In this document: positions 50,050 to 58,046 of the stretch, one piece after another
Numbering within the stretch: position 1 is the first letter of the stretch
How the letters are laid out: each line of letters begins with the position of its first letter
Source: Multiplicimicrobium sp043718225
GTDB lineage: Bacteria; Omnitrophota; Omnitrophia; Omnitrophales; Aquincolibacteriaceae
Reading direction: 5' to 3'
Assembly: GCA_043718225.1 (NCBI GenBank)
Contig: JAYSWD010000001.1
Coordinates: forward strand, 62,001-126,000
DNA: 64,000 nt
Made by a program: the position numbers and the translations under genes
The notes under the pieces: generated by a model
Databases searched by the model: none
What the model saw: the letters and a program-made list of their open reading frames with translations, nothing else
Told to the model about the DNA's origin: nothing

Positions 50050-51222
50050 CTAGCTGACTTGCAGCAGCAGGCCTTTGAGGTATTCGCCTTCGGGGTGATA
50101 AATCGAAACTGGATGGTCGAGAGCATGGCCGGTTTTGGTGAGGATTTTCACCGCGCGCTTCGCGTCTTTTGCGGCACCGAAGATAATCTTTTGAAATAAA
50201 TCCGGGCTAATAAATGAAGAGCAAGATGCCGTATAAAGAAAACCACCAGACGCAATCTTCTTCATAGCTTCCAAATTAATATCTTTGTAGCCGCGCGCGG
50301 CCTGTTGAATTTGGTTTTTGTTTTTACAGAAAGCCGGAGGATCCAAAATAATCAGGTCGGGTTCAAAAACATTTTCCCTTAAAAACTCAAAGACGTCTCT
50401 TTTTTCAATAAAGTGCGGAATCTTTGGAAAGTTAAGGCGCATATTCTCTTCGGCGGCTTCTGTGGCGAATTCAGAAATATCGACGGACATAATTTCTTTG
50501 GCATGGCCGGCGGCCGCGGCGACCGAGAACCCGCCGCTATAACAAAAACAATCGAGAACTTTTCTGTCTTTCGCGATGCCGCGGATCAAATTTCTGTTTT
50601 CGCGTTGATCTAAAAAGAAGCCCGTTTTCTGAGTCGTTTTCCAGTCAATCAAAAAATGCAGCGCATTTTCTGAAATTTCTGTTTGATCGGGAAGCGTTCC
50701 CGCCAAAATAGTATTTTCATTTTTTAAGCCTTCCAATTCACGTTCTTTCATGCCTTTTTCAAAAACGGCGCGGAGCGGAAAAAGATTTTTAAAAACTGAG
50801 AGAATTTCCTTTTTGTATTTATCTATGCCCGCGGTTGAAAATTGCAATACAAGAACATCGCAATAAAGGTCGGCGGTTAACCCGGGCAATCCGTCGCCCT
50901 CGGAATTAATTAACCGGCAGGCGTTTGTTTGATTATTTAAAATTTGGATTTTGCGCAGCGAAACCGCGGACTCAATTTTATTTTTTAAAAAATCCGTGTT
51001 AATTTCGGTTTTTTCGAATGCCAGCATGCGGACCGTGATTTGAGATTTGGGATTAAAGTAGCCGATTCCTAAAAAGTCGCCCGAAGCCGATTCTACGCTA
51101 GTAAGGTCTCCGGGCTGAAGCGATTCATCAACCGACTCAATCGCGCCTGAAAAAATCCAGGGGTGAAAGCCGAGAACGGGCTTCTCTTTACCTTTTTTAA
51201 GAATACAGCGCGGGTAATTCAT
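50050..51222 (-). CDS. rlmI: RlmI-like 23S rRNA (cytosine-5) methyltransferase
   Basis: 390 residues from ATG 51222. N-terminal PUA domain (about 1-80; GKEKPVLGFHPWIFSGAIES, DFLGIGYFNPKSQI), a middle domain with RLINSEGDGLPGLTADLYCD, and a C-terminal Rossmann methyltransferase with FFLDQRENRNLI, VLDCFCYSGGFSVAAAAGHA (motif I) and DLIILDPPAFCKNK (motif IV). The E. coli enzyme makes m5C1962 in 23S rRNA. The TACAAT box five bases before ATG 51222 suggests a leaderless mRNA. Confidence 0.9.
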   Translation of the reverse strand: MNYPRCILKKGKEKPVLGFHPWIFSGAIESVDESLQPGDLTSVESASGDFLGIGYFNPKSQITVRMLAFEKTEINTDFLKNKIESAVSLRKIQILNNQTNACRLINSEGDGLPGLTADLYCDVLVLQFSTAGIDKYKKEILSVFKNLFPLRAVFEKGMKERELEGLKNENTILAGTLPDQTEISENALHFLIDWKTTQKTGFFLDQRENRNLIRGIAKDRKVLDCFCYSGGFSVAAAAGHAKEIMSVDISEFATEAAEENMRLNFPKIPHFIEKRDVFEFLRENVFEPDLIILDPPAFCKNKNQIQQAARGYKDINLEAMKKIASGGFLYTASCSSFISPDLFQKIIFGAAKDAKRAVKILTKTGHALDHPVSIYHPEGEYLKGLLLQVS

Positions 51223-51227
51223 GCGGG

Positions 51228-51233
51228 ATTGTA
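51228..51233 (-). promoter_or_regulatory. -10 element TACAAT before rlmI
   Basis: On the minus strand TACAAT ends five bases before the start codon, without a ribosome site. Confidence 0.4.
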
Positions 51234-51309
51234 TCATGCCCCCCGGGAGCTGCGTCGGCTCACATCGAGGCGTGAACCGACGCGACTCCGGAGGATGAGA
51301 GCGGGCAGG

Positions 51310-52482
51310 TTATTCGATAATGCGGATTTGACCGCGGCCGGTGCGTTTCACTTCAAGCAAAGCGTCATCGGCCATTTGGATGACGCGTGTCACGTCGCTT
51401 TCTTTTCGCGGGTCAATTTTTGCTACTCCAAAGCTTGCCGAAATGGTTATTTTTGTGCCGTTAAAATCAAGCGGAAGGTTCACGACAGCCTTTCGAATTG
51501 TTTCAAGACGGGCAGAGAGCGCTTCAATGGAGGCGTGATCAATGATAAACATAAACTCATCGCCGCCATAACGGCCAATAAAACTATGCGGACGCAATTG
51601 GTTATCGACGGTTTGCGCGACTTTTAAAATAACTTCATCGCCAAATGTGTGTCCGTAAGTATCATTAATGTTTTTGAAATGATCGATATCAAAAATAACC
51701 AGGTAAAAGTAAGTTGACTTTTCAAGACAGGCTTTAATTTTTTCAGAAAGAACTTCCAGAAAATGTCCGCGATTGTAAATCTTTGTCAGGCTGTCGATTT
51801 TTGACATTTCCTTTGCTTCGGAATAAAGAATGGAAAGCTTACGATTGGCTTCACCGAGCAAAAGCTCTTTTTTTTGAAGGCCTTCATTGCGTTCAAAGCT
51901 GCGCCGATGCTCTGAGCTGTAGTATTTCGTCATGATCACGGTAAAAAAACCGGAAATCGCGAGCATAAAGAGCGCATAAAAGAAATGATTTACATCCCAT
52001 GCGGATTGATTGACAGAAAAAATAGCGGCCAGCGCATAGCTGATAAGAATCAGCACGCTTACAAAAGCATTATGGCGCGGGTAATAACTGTTGCTGATAA
52101 AAAGCGTCCAAAAAATTGCGTAGAGGCCTTGATAATAATCGCCGCGGCTGCCGTCGGCGGCATAAACCATAAAACACATTGCCGCGGCCGCTAAAAAAGA
52201 CATGGCATCGCACCACCAGATCATATGTTTTCGAAGTTCGGGTTTACGGTTCATCCAAATGCAAAAAGCAAAAAAAGAACAAAGCGCGATTCGAATTTTG
52301 AAAAAAAGATCGTTGGGATAGGCGGGGTAGATGGCTTTTTCAATGAAGTTAAAGCTCAAATACATCAGGCTGCCGAAAAAAGCGATGACGCACATACGGG
52401 CATAAATCAAATCATTAACAAAAGAACGGTATTTTTCCAGTGATACCGTGTCCATTTTTTCCTGAGCAGATAGTGTAGCCAT
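51310..52482 (-). CDS. Membrane-bound GGDEF diguanylate cyclase
   Basis: 390 residues from ATG 52482. Six membrane helices (about 25-195) form an integral membrane sensor, followed by a short coiled coil (about 205-235) and a GGDEF domain (about 235-390) with DSLTKIYNRGHF, DIDHFKNINDTYGH and an intact RYGGDEF. The I-site position reads RPHS instead of RxxD, so product inhibition may be missing. The minus-strand sequence before ATG 52482 has GATACT seven bases away. It is one of four cyclases in the window; no EAL or HD-GYP phosphodiesterase is present. Confidence 0.88.
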   Translation of the reverse strand: MATLSAQEKMDTVSLEKYRSFVNDLIYARMCVIAFFGSLMYLSFNFIEKAIYPAYPNDLFFKIRIALCSFFAFCIWMNRKPELRKHMIWWCDAMSFLAAAAMCFMVYAADGSRGDYYQGLYAIFWTLFISNSYYPRHNAFVSVLILISYALAAIFSVNQSAWDVNHFFYALFMLAISGFFTVIMTKYYSSEHRRSFERNEGLQKKELLLGEANRKLSILYSEAKEMSKIDSLTKIYNRGHFLEVLSEKIKACLEKSTYFYLVIFDIDHFKNINDTYGHTFGDEVILKVAQTVDNQLRPHSFIGRYGGDEFMFIIDHASIEALSARLETIRKAVVNLPLDFNGTKITISASFGVAKIDPRKESDVTRVIQMADDALLEVKRTGRGQIRIIE

Positions 52483-52530
52483 GATTTGTAGTATCGCATA
52501 TGTCCGCAAAAGGTCAATTGACAGGTTTGT

Positions 52531-52536
52531 TATACT
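52531..52536 (+). promoter_or_regulatory. -10 element TATACT
   Basis: TATACT lies six bases before ATG 52543, with no Shine-Dalgarno sequence. Confidence 0.45.
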
Positions 52537-52542
52537 GCCGCC

Positions 52543-52845
52543 ATGAAATTGTTTATTGATTTTCTCCGGTCAAACAAGCTCGTGCGTGTTTTGATGACAC
52601 TTGTGATTTTAGCGAGTTTTTTTGGCCTCGCGGCGCATCATCATGAGGCGGGCGAGACAGGCCATGAATGCGCTGTTTGCAGGCTCGTACAATTGATTGC
52701 AGCGGTTGTTTTGACATGGGGATTATTTTTTATTTATAAGGCGCGGCCCAAGATCTGCTTTGTGTTTCTCACTGACGTTCCGCTTTTTTTTCCGGTTCGC
52801 GTTTCTTCTTTAAGAAACCGCGCCCCGCCCCTCACGCGTGATTAG
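52543..52845 (+). CDS. Small His/Cys membrane protein near zinc transport genes
   Basis: 100 residues. Two membrane helices (about 12-30 and 47-65) enclose a short loop HHHEAGETGHECAVCRLV with four histidines and two cysteines, a likely metal-binding site. The layout resembles DUF2946-type and other small proteins found beside metal uptake genes. It precedes a porin-like gene and a metal ABC system, so a role in zinc handling is plausible. Its last codons run into an R7 heptad array. Confidence 0.55.
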   Translation: MKLFIDFLRSNKLVRVLMTLVILASFFGLAAHHHEAGETGHECAVCRLVQLIAAVVLTWGLFFIYKARPKICFVFLTDVPLFFPVRVSSLRNRAPPLTRD

Positions 52846-52872
52846 TGATTTGTGATTAGTGAATTGTCACTG
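52838..52872 (+). repeat. R7 heptad array
   Basis: Five units: GTGATTA, GTGATTT, GTGATTA, GTGAATT, GTCACTG, with regular 7-base spacing. The array overlaps the stop codon of the preceding gene. Confidence 0.75.
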
Positions 52873-52902
52873 ATCATACATTCTTTTCACTAGCTTTCTT
52901 TG

Positions 52903-52926
52903 GTCATTCCTGCGAAAGCAGGAATC
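52903..52926 (+). repeat. dRS3-like palindrome
   Basis: ATTCCTGC-GAAA-GCAGGAAT preceded by GTC, close in form to the Neisseria dRS3 repeat. Confidence 0.65.
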
Positions 52927-52957
52927 TTAGATAGCTTTGTTTACCCAGTGAGGGATC

Positions 52958-54277
52958 ATGCCCAGATTCTATCTTTTTTTATTTCTATTTTTATTTGGCG
53001 TTCAATCGGTTCAGGCGCAGGATGCCGGTTTTGAAATGCTGCAAAAGAGCATGGCCGACATGCAGAAAAGCATGCAGCAGCTTCAACAAACCATTGCGCA
53101 GCAAAACGAGCTGATCCAAAACCAGCAGATTCAAATCAATGCGATCGAAAGCAAAACCGCCTCAATTACAATCCCTGCGCAAAAAACACCGGTTATGCCG
53201 GTTGGGCGCGCGCAAAGACAAAATGTTTGGAATCCGGAAATCGGCGCGATAGGCGATATTGTCGGACAGGTGGATTCACCGGGCCGAGAAGACGCGGAAG
53301 GCCGTGACCGCATCAGCGTTCGGGAATTGGAGCTTGTTTTGGGCAGTGCTGTGGATTCTTATTCACGGTTGGATGCGACTCTTGCCTTTTCCGATTTCGA
53401 AGAAGCCGGTGTGGAAGAAGCGTATTACACGCACTTTGGAATACCATGGGGTTTTACCGCCCGTTTCGGAAAATTCAAACCGCATATTGGAAAAGCTCTT
53501 CAGGTTCACCGCGATTCATTAGATACAGTGGACGAACCGCTTGTCATTCAGCGATATTTCGGCGTGGAAGGTTATAACAAAGCCGGGGTTGATTTAACAA
53601 AGAATATTGACTTGTCATGGCCGGTTACGCATCAAGTCAGTTTCGGACTGCTTGAAGGCGGTAACGGCGAGGATGGAACGCTTTTTGGAGAGTCCCGGCG
53701 TCATCCGACTTTGTACGCAAATCTGAAAAACTATTTGGATGTAACTTCCGAAGCGGGCGTAGAAGCCGGATTGTCTTATCTTGGTGGAAGCAGCGAAAGA
53801 AAGGAAACTTTTGGAACACATGTGCTTGGCGCCAATTTAACCGGAATTTGGCGGTATGCCGACCAGCGGCATTTTAAAGTCCAATCCGAAACTTTTTCGG
53901 GCTTACGCGCCGAAACCCGCGGCGAAGGTATTCCCGACGATGAAACCACCGAAGACGTCGAGCCGACAATGTTTCCCGAGGTCGACGACAGCCGCCATTT
54001 CTTTGGGAGTTATGTTTTGGCGGATTGGCGTTTTCATCCGCAATGGGCTGTGGGCACGCGCTTTGATTATGTCAATTTGATCCGAAGCGTCGATCTTATC
54101 GATGCTGACGGCGCCGATAAAGGCTGGGCGGCATATCTTACTTTTTATCAAAGCGAATTCGCCCGTTGGCGCATTCAACTCAATCAACGTAATTTGACCG
54201 CGGGTGAAGACCCGGAGTATGAAGCTTTTATCCAAGGCACTTTCGCGATTGGCGAACACAAACACAAGATTACGTGA
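52958..54277 (+). CDS. Porin-like outer-membrane protein
   Basis: 439 residues. Signal peptide (MPRFYLFLFLFLFGVQSVQA), a coiled-coil segment (about 28-70; MADMQKSMQQLQQTIAQQNE), then a long run of alternating amphipathic strands that looks like a beta barrel (SYSRLDATLAFSDFEE, GFTARFGKFKPHIGK, VSFGLLEGGNGEDG, WAVGTRFDYVNLI). The coiled coil plus barrel recalls porins anchored to peptidoglycan. Its position before metal-binding ABC genes suggests metal passage through the outer membrane. Its last codons form the left arm of R1 copy G. Confidence 0.7.
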   Translation: MPRFYLFLFLFLFGVQSVQAQDAGFEMLQKSMADMQKSMQQLQQTIAQQNELIQNQQIQINAIESKTASITIPAQKTPVMPVGRAQRQNVWNPEIGAIGDIVGQVDSPGREDAEGRDRISVRELELVLGSAVDSYSRLDATLAFSDFEEAGVEEAYYTHFGIPWGFTARFGKFKPHIGKALQVHRDSLDTVDEPLVIQRYFGVEGYNKAGVDLTKNIDLSWPVTHQVSFGLLEGGNGEDGTLFGESRRHPTLYANLKNYLDVTSEAGVEAGLSYLGGSSERKETFGTHVLGANLTGIWRYADQRHFKVQSETFSGLRAETRGEGIPDDETTEDVEPTMFPEVDDSRHFFGSYVLADWRFHPQWAVGTRFDYVNLIRSVDLIDADGADKGWAAYLTFYQSEFARWRIQLNQRNLTAGEDPEYEAFIQGTFAIGEHKHKIT

Positions 54278-54391
54278 AAACAGTTTATCTACGTCGTTGC
54301 AAATTCGCAATCTTCGGTCAACGTGCGTTTCAGCACGCCTCCCTCGACTGCTCATTTGCGCCTAGCATCTAAACCGTTTTGACGTAATCTT
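54266..54391 (+). repeat. R1 element, copy G (porin 3' end)
   Basis: AAGATTACGTGAAAACAGTTT pairs with AAACCGTTTTGACGTAATCTT. The left arm covers the last two sense codons and the stop codon. Core: CGTCGTTGCAAATTCGC, GTGCGTTTCAGCACGCC. Confidence 0.9.
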
Positions 54392-54406
54392 TAAATTGGA
54401 AAATTT

Positions 54407-55309
54407 ATGAAAAAAATAATTTCGTTTTTAGTTTTCGTTTTATTTGCAAGCAGCTCATTTGCAGCGGAAAAGCCATTGAAAGTTGTTACAACAACGACGT
54501 ATTTCGCTGAACTGGTGAAGGAGGTTGGCGGGGAGCGCGTCGCCGTGCATGCAGTCGCGTCACCGAAATTTAATGTGCATTTTATTCAGCCTAAACCAAG
54601 TGATGTTGCCAAAACCGCTAAGGCGGATTTGTTTGTCTTTGCGGGCCTTGATCTTGAAGCCTGGGCTGACCCCTTGCTCGAAGCGTCAGGGCGTCATGAT
54701 CTTTTTCGCGGCTCAGCGCGGAATCTCGATTTATCGCAAGGAATTGTGCTTTTGAAAATCCCCGAACGGTTATCGCGGGCCGAAGGTGACCTGCACGCTT
54801 TCGGAAATCCGCATTACACGCTCAATCCGGAAAACGCCCTTATCATGGCCGTTTCCGTTTCGCGCAAATTACAGGAAATCGATCCGGATCATGCCGCTGA
54901 ATATCAAGCGCGCGAAAAAGAATTTTTGACAGAGTTGAATAAAAAAATCACAGAATGGAAAGCGCTTTGCGCGCATTGTGCCGGGGGAGAAATTTTTTCT
55001 TATCACGATGACATTGTTTATCTAGCAGATTTTCTGAAATTGAAAGAAGGCCAATATTTAGAGCCTAAACCGGGCGTGCCACCGACACCGAAGCATTTGG
55101 CTTTTCTTGAAAAATATGCGGCCGAGAAAAAAGTCGGCTTGATTCTCGCGGCTTCTTATTACCCGAAGCGCACTCTTGAAAAGCTCGCATCCAAGACCGG
55201 AGCAAAAACCGTCTCGATTGCGCAAGTTCCGAGAGCTGAAGGAAAGCAGTCTATTTTTAATTTTTACGATTACAATATCCGTGCAATCGCGGATGCACTG
55301 TCTCAATAA
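54407..55309 (+). CDS. Zinc/manganese ABC transporter, substrate-binding protein
   Basis: 300 residues, signal peptide (FLVFVLFASSSFA). ZnuA/TroA family (cluster A-I) pattern: KVVTTTTYFAELVKEVGGER, a metal histidine in NVHFIQPKPSDVAKT, a second in GNPHYTLNPENA, a third in FSYHDDIVYLADFL, and a C-terminal ASYYPKRTLEKLA where an acidic ligand is usual. It should deliver a divalent metal to the permease encoded downstream. The long acidic/His loop of typical ZnuA is missing, so manganese or zinc are both possible. Confidence 0.85.
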   Translation: MKKIISFLVFVLFASSSFAAEKPLKVVTTTTYFAELVKEVGGERVAVHAVASPKFNVHFIQPKPSDVAKTAKADLFVFAGLDLEAWADPLLEASGRHDLFRGSARNLDLSQGIVLLKIPERLSRAEGDLHAFGNPHYTLNPENALIMAVSVSRKLQEIDPDHAAEYQAREKEFLTELNKKITEWKALCAHCAGGEIFSYHDDIVYLADFLKLKEGQYLEPKPGVPPTPKHLAFLEKYAAEKKVGLILAASYYPKRTLEKLASKTGAKTVSIAQVPRAEGKQSIFNFYDYNIRAIADALSQ

Positions 55310-55313
55310 AAAT

Positions 55314-55338
55314 GCTCTGCGCTTGAAGGTGCAACCGC
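55314..55338 (+). repeat. R3 palindrome between ABC genes, first
   Basis: GCTCTGCGC-TTGAAGGT-GCAACCGC; the stem is partly decayed. Confidence 0.6.
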
Positions 55339-55357
55339 AAAAGGACTGGATGTTTAA

Positions 55358-55379
55358 GCTCTGTGCTTTGCACAACCGC
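55358..55379 (+). repeat. R3 palindrome between ABC genes, second
   Basis: GCTCTGTGC-TTT-GCACAACCGC, well preserved, with a compensated change on both stem arms. Confidence 0.8.
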
Positions 55380-55403
55380 AGCAGCTTATAAAAAGGGAAC
55401 CGT

Positions 55404-56219
55404 ATGGAATTTTTCGAGTTGATGTTTTGGCCTTTTTTGGCATGCATTATTTTGACGGGTATTCATGCCTATTTAGGTCTGCATGTCATTGAGCGCGAAG
55501 TTATTTTTGTCGACTTGGCTTTAGCCCAAATTGCCGCGTTAGGCTGTGCGGCCGCTTTGCTTGCCGGATGGGAACATGACGGCGTGGGAGCTTACCTGCT
55601 TTCGCTTGGCTTTACATTGGCGGGTGCCGCGGTTTTTTCTTTATGCCGCCGCCGGGATCCCAAAATTCCTCAGGAGGCTTTGATCGGTATTGTCTATGCC
55701 GTGGCCGCGGCCATGATGGTGATGTTTCTTAGCCGCTCCGGAGAAGGCGACGAGCATATCCGCGAAGCGCTCGTCGGCAATATTTTGCTTATTCAGCCGC
55801 GTGAAGTAGCGGGCATGGCACTGCTTTATGCTGCGGTCGGAGCTTTTCATTATTTTTTCCGCGCACGTTTCCTGGAAATTACGCGGGACCCGCATGCGGC
55901 GTATCAAAAGAGCGTTAAAATTCGTTTTTGGGATTTTCTTTTTTACGCATCCTTTGGGATCGTTGTTACAAGCTCGGTGCGCGTGGCGGGCGTGCTGCTT
56001 GTTTTTTCCTTGCTCGTCATTCCTGCCTGTGCCGCTGTTTTGTTTGCGAATAAAATTTTCACAAGGCTTTTATTGGGCTGGCTTGTTGGAATCGGCGGAA
56101 GCATATTGGGAATGACGCTTTCCTATTTCGGAGATTTTCCCACAGGCGCCAGCGTAGTATGCGCTTTGGCGGGGTTACTTATTTTCTGCTCTGCACTGCG
56201 TGCAACCGCTCGCCACTAA
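55404..56219 (+). CDS. Zinc/manganese ABC transporter, permease
   Basis: 271 residues, about seven or eight membrane helices. ABC-3 family features: IHAYLGLHVIEREVIFVDLALAQIAALGCA (the coupling region), EALIGIVYAVAAAMMVMFLS, and KIRFWDFLFYASFGIVVTSSVRVAGVLLVFSLLVIPA. It pairs with the binding protein upstream. No ATPase gene lies next to them. The extreme C-terminus (CSALRATA) is coded by an R3 copy. A ribosome site, AAAGGGAA, precedes ATG 55404. Confidence 0.88.
   Translation: MEFFELMFWPFLACIILTGIHAYLGLHVIEREVIFVDLALAQIAALGCAAALLAGWEHDGVGAYLLSLGFTLAGAAVFSLCRRRDPKIPQEALIGIVYAVAAAMMVMFLSRSGEGDEHIREALVGNILLIQPREVAGMALLYAAVGAFHYFFRARFLEITRDPHAAYQKSVKIRFWDFLFYASFGIVVTSSVRVAGVLLVFSLLVIPACAAVLFANKIFTRLLLGWLVGIGGSILGMTLSYFGDFPTGASVVCALAGLLIFCSALRATARH
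56188..56209 (+). repeat. R3 palindrome at the permease C-terminus
   Basis: GCTCTGCAC-TGC-GTGCAACCGC, translated as the last residues of the permease. Confidence 0.8.
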
Positions 56220-56228
56220 TTGTTTGCT

Positions 56229-56240
56229 CCTGCCGGCAGG
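56229..56240 (+). repeat. R4 palindrome
   Basis: CCTGCCGGCAGG, perfect 12-base palindrome after the permease gene. Confidence 0.55.
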
Positions 56241-56323
56241 TGCGCTTCGAGCAACCGAACGAGCAACGTTTTAAACTGTTTCGCAGCGTGCGTTTTATCG
56301 AGTGCTGCAAAAATGAGGCAGCG

Positions 56324-57994
56324 TTAGTGGTTTGAAATTAAAACCCGGTCCTGGCTTTCCACCCACAAACGGAAATCCTTCAGGCCGGAGTTTTGCAGTT
56401 CTTTTAACCGGTCTTTTTCCATAAGGCAAAAAATACGGCGCGTAGGTTCGTTTTGCATCCATTGAACAAACCCGCCCGGTTCATAAAACCAGCCTTCAGC
56501 CAAAGCTTTGTTTTCTTCCTGGCGGCTTTCGCGGTTTAGCGTTCCGCGGTCACTACCCACGATAACCACCCGTTTGCTTACATAAAAAGACAGGTCGGAA
56601 AAGCGGTCGGGCGAAGCATAAACCGCGACGGCATCTTCGGGCTTTGAATTTTCGCGGATAATCGCAGCAAAATCCGCCGTGCTTTGCATTGGACTGAGTT
56701 TTAGCATGCATATAAAGACAACCACAAGCGCAAGATAAACCGAGGCCGCGACGGTTAAAATAGCCGCTTTACGGTTATTCTTTTTAAAAAAGTAAAAGCT
56801 TTCCACTCCGCCTGCCGCAAGAATTAAAGCGCCCACCGGAATCCAGGCGCGCAACAAGGCGATTTCAGGAACGTTTTTTGAAAAAAGCAGGCTGATATAA
56901 AGCCCCGCGGCGCCGAGTATAAAAACAGCACAGGTAATTCTCCATGTCCATGCCATCCAGGCGCCGGAAATATTTAGTTTTTCGCCGGCCGCCCACCGTG
57001 AAATAAAAATTCCGCTTAGTAAGGCAAGCGGAACAGTCATGGGAACAATATAGTAAGGCAGTTTAGAGCGGGGAATACTGAAAAAAACAAAAATTACGGC
57101 AGCCCACAAAATTAAAAAAAGATATTTTTCTTTTTGTTCTTTCGTGGATTTCCAGGCTTCAGCGATAGCTGCGGGGAGAAAAAGGCACCAGGGAAAAGCG
57201 ATCACCGGAAGGATATAAGTAAAAAACCAAAAGGGGCGTTTTCGCCCGAACGTGGCGGTTGCGAAACGTTTGAAATGATGTTCGAAAATAAAGATATCGA
57301 GAAATTCGGGTTGTCGTTTTAGAACGGCGAGTACCCACGGAACGCTGATCGCCAAAAAAATAATCAATGTCAGCGCCAAAACAGGAATTTTTTTAAATTC
57401 GCTGAAGCGCTTGGTGGCCGCGAGAAAAATAAAAAAAATAATGGCGGGTAAAGCCGCGCCGATCAAACCTTTGGTCAGAAAAGTCAGGCCCATAAAAACT
57501 CCGGCAATCAAATAAAAATGGTTTTTCTGCTCAAAAACTCCGGCCATCAAAAAGAAAAGAGCGCTGCTCAGCAGAAAAATCATTTCCATGTCGATAACGG
57601 CGAATCTTCCGACAAGCACATAGCCCGCCGTTGTCATCAGACAAAGAACGGCATGCTTCGCGGCGCGTTCTCCGAAAAAGCGGCGCGTAAAAACAAAAGC
57701 TAAAAGCAATCCTGCCAGCGCGCTTACTATTCCCGGCAAACGCGCGGCAAAAGCGGTGACCCCGAATATTTGATAGGACAGGGCAGTCATCCAGGGCGCG
57801 AAGGCCGGTTTTTCAAGATAAGGCAGCCCGTTAAAATAGGGCACGATCCAATTTCCTGACAAGTGCATAGCCCGCGCGATTTCCGCGAAGCGGCCCTCAT
57901 CGGATGACCACAACGGAATTTGAGGAATCAGAAAAAAGAACAGAAATACAGAGGCGAGTGAAAAAAGAATGGAATAGATAATATTTTTATTCAT
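56324..57994 (-). CDS. GT39-type membrane glycosyltransferase (ArnT/PMT_2)
   Basis: 556 residues from ATG 57994. About twelve membrane helices and a small C-terminal soluble domain. The first external loop has WSSDEGRFAEIARAM, the acidic D-E motif of ArnT-like enzymes, and GLPYLEKPAFAPWMTALSY follows. Such enzymes move a sugar from a polyprenyl-phosphate donor to lipid A, protein or another acceptor on the periplasmic face. The substrate is not known. TATGAT lies 12 bases before the start on the minus strand. Confidence 0.88.
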   Translation of the reverse strand: MNKNIIYSILFSLASVFLFFFLIPQIPLWSSDEGRFAEIARAMHLSGNWIVPYFNGLPYLEKPAFAPWMTALSYQIFGVTAFAARLPGIVSALAGLLLAFVFTRRFFGERAAKHAVLCLMTTAGYVLVGRFAVIDMEMIFLLSSALFFLMAGVFEQKNHFYLIAGVFMGLTFLTKGLIGAALPAIIFFIFLAATKRFSEFKKIPVLALTLIIFLAISVPWVLAVLKRQPEFLDIFIFEHHFKRFATATFGRKRPFWFFTYILPVIAFPWCLFLPAAIAEAWKSTKEQKEKYLFLILWAAVIFVFFSIPRSKLPYYIVPMTVPLALLSGIFISRWAAGEKLNISGAWMAWTWRITCAVFILGAAGLYISLLFSKNVPEIALLRAWIPVGALILAAGGVESFYFFKKNNRKAAILTVAASVYLALVVVFICMLKLSPMQSTADFAAIIRENSKPEDAVAVYASPDRFSDLSFYVSKRVVIVGSDRGTLNRESRQEENKALAEGWFYEPGGFVQWMQNEPTRRIFCLMEKDRLKELQNSGLKDFRLWVESQDRVLISNH

Positions 57995-58046
57995 AAAACA
58001 GACAAAATCATAACACATAATTGTTAAATCACGATGGGGGTGACGT

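Noticed and set aside
5642..54391. Integron attC sites as an explanation of R1
   Set aside because: No GTTRRRY/RYYYAAC core sites and no integrase; genes are ordinary chromosomal operon members, not cassettes.
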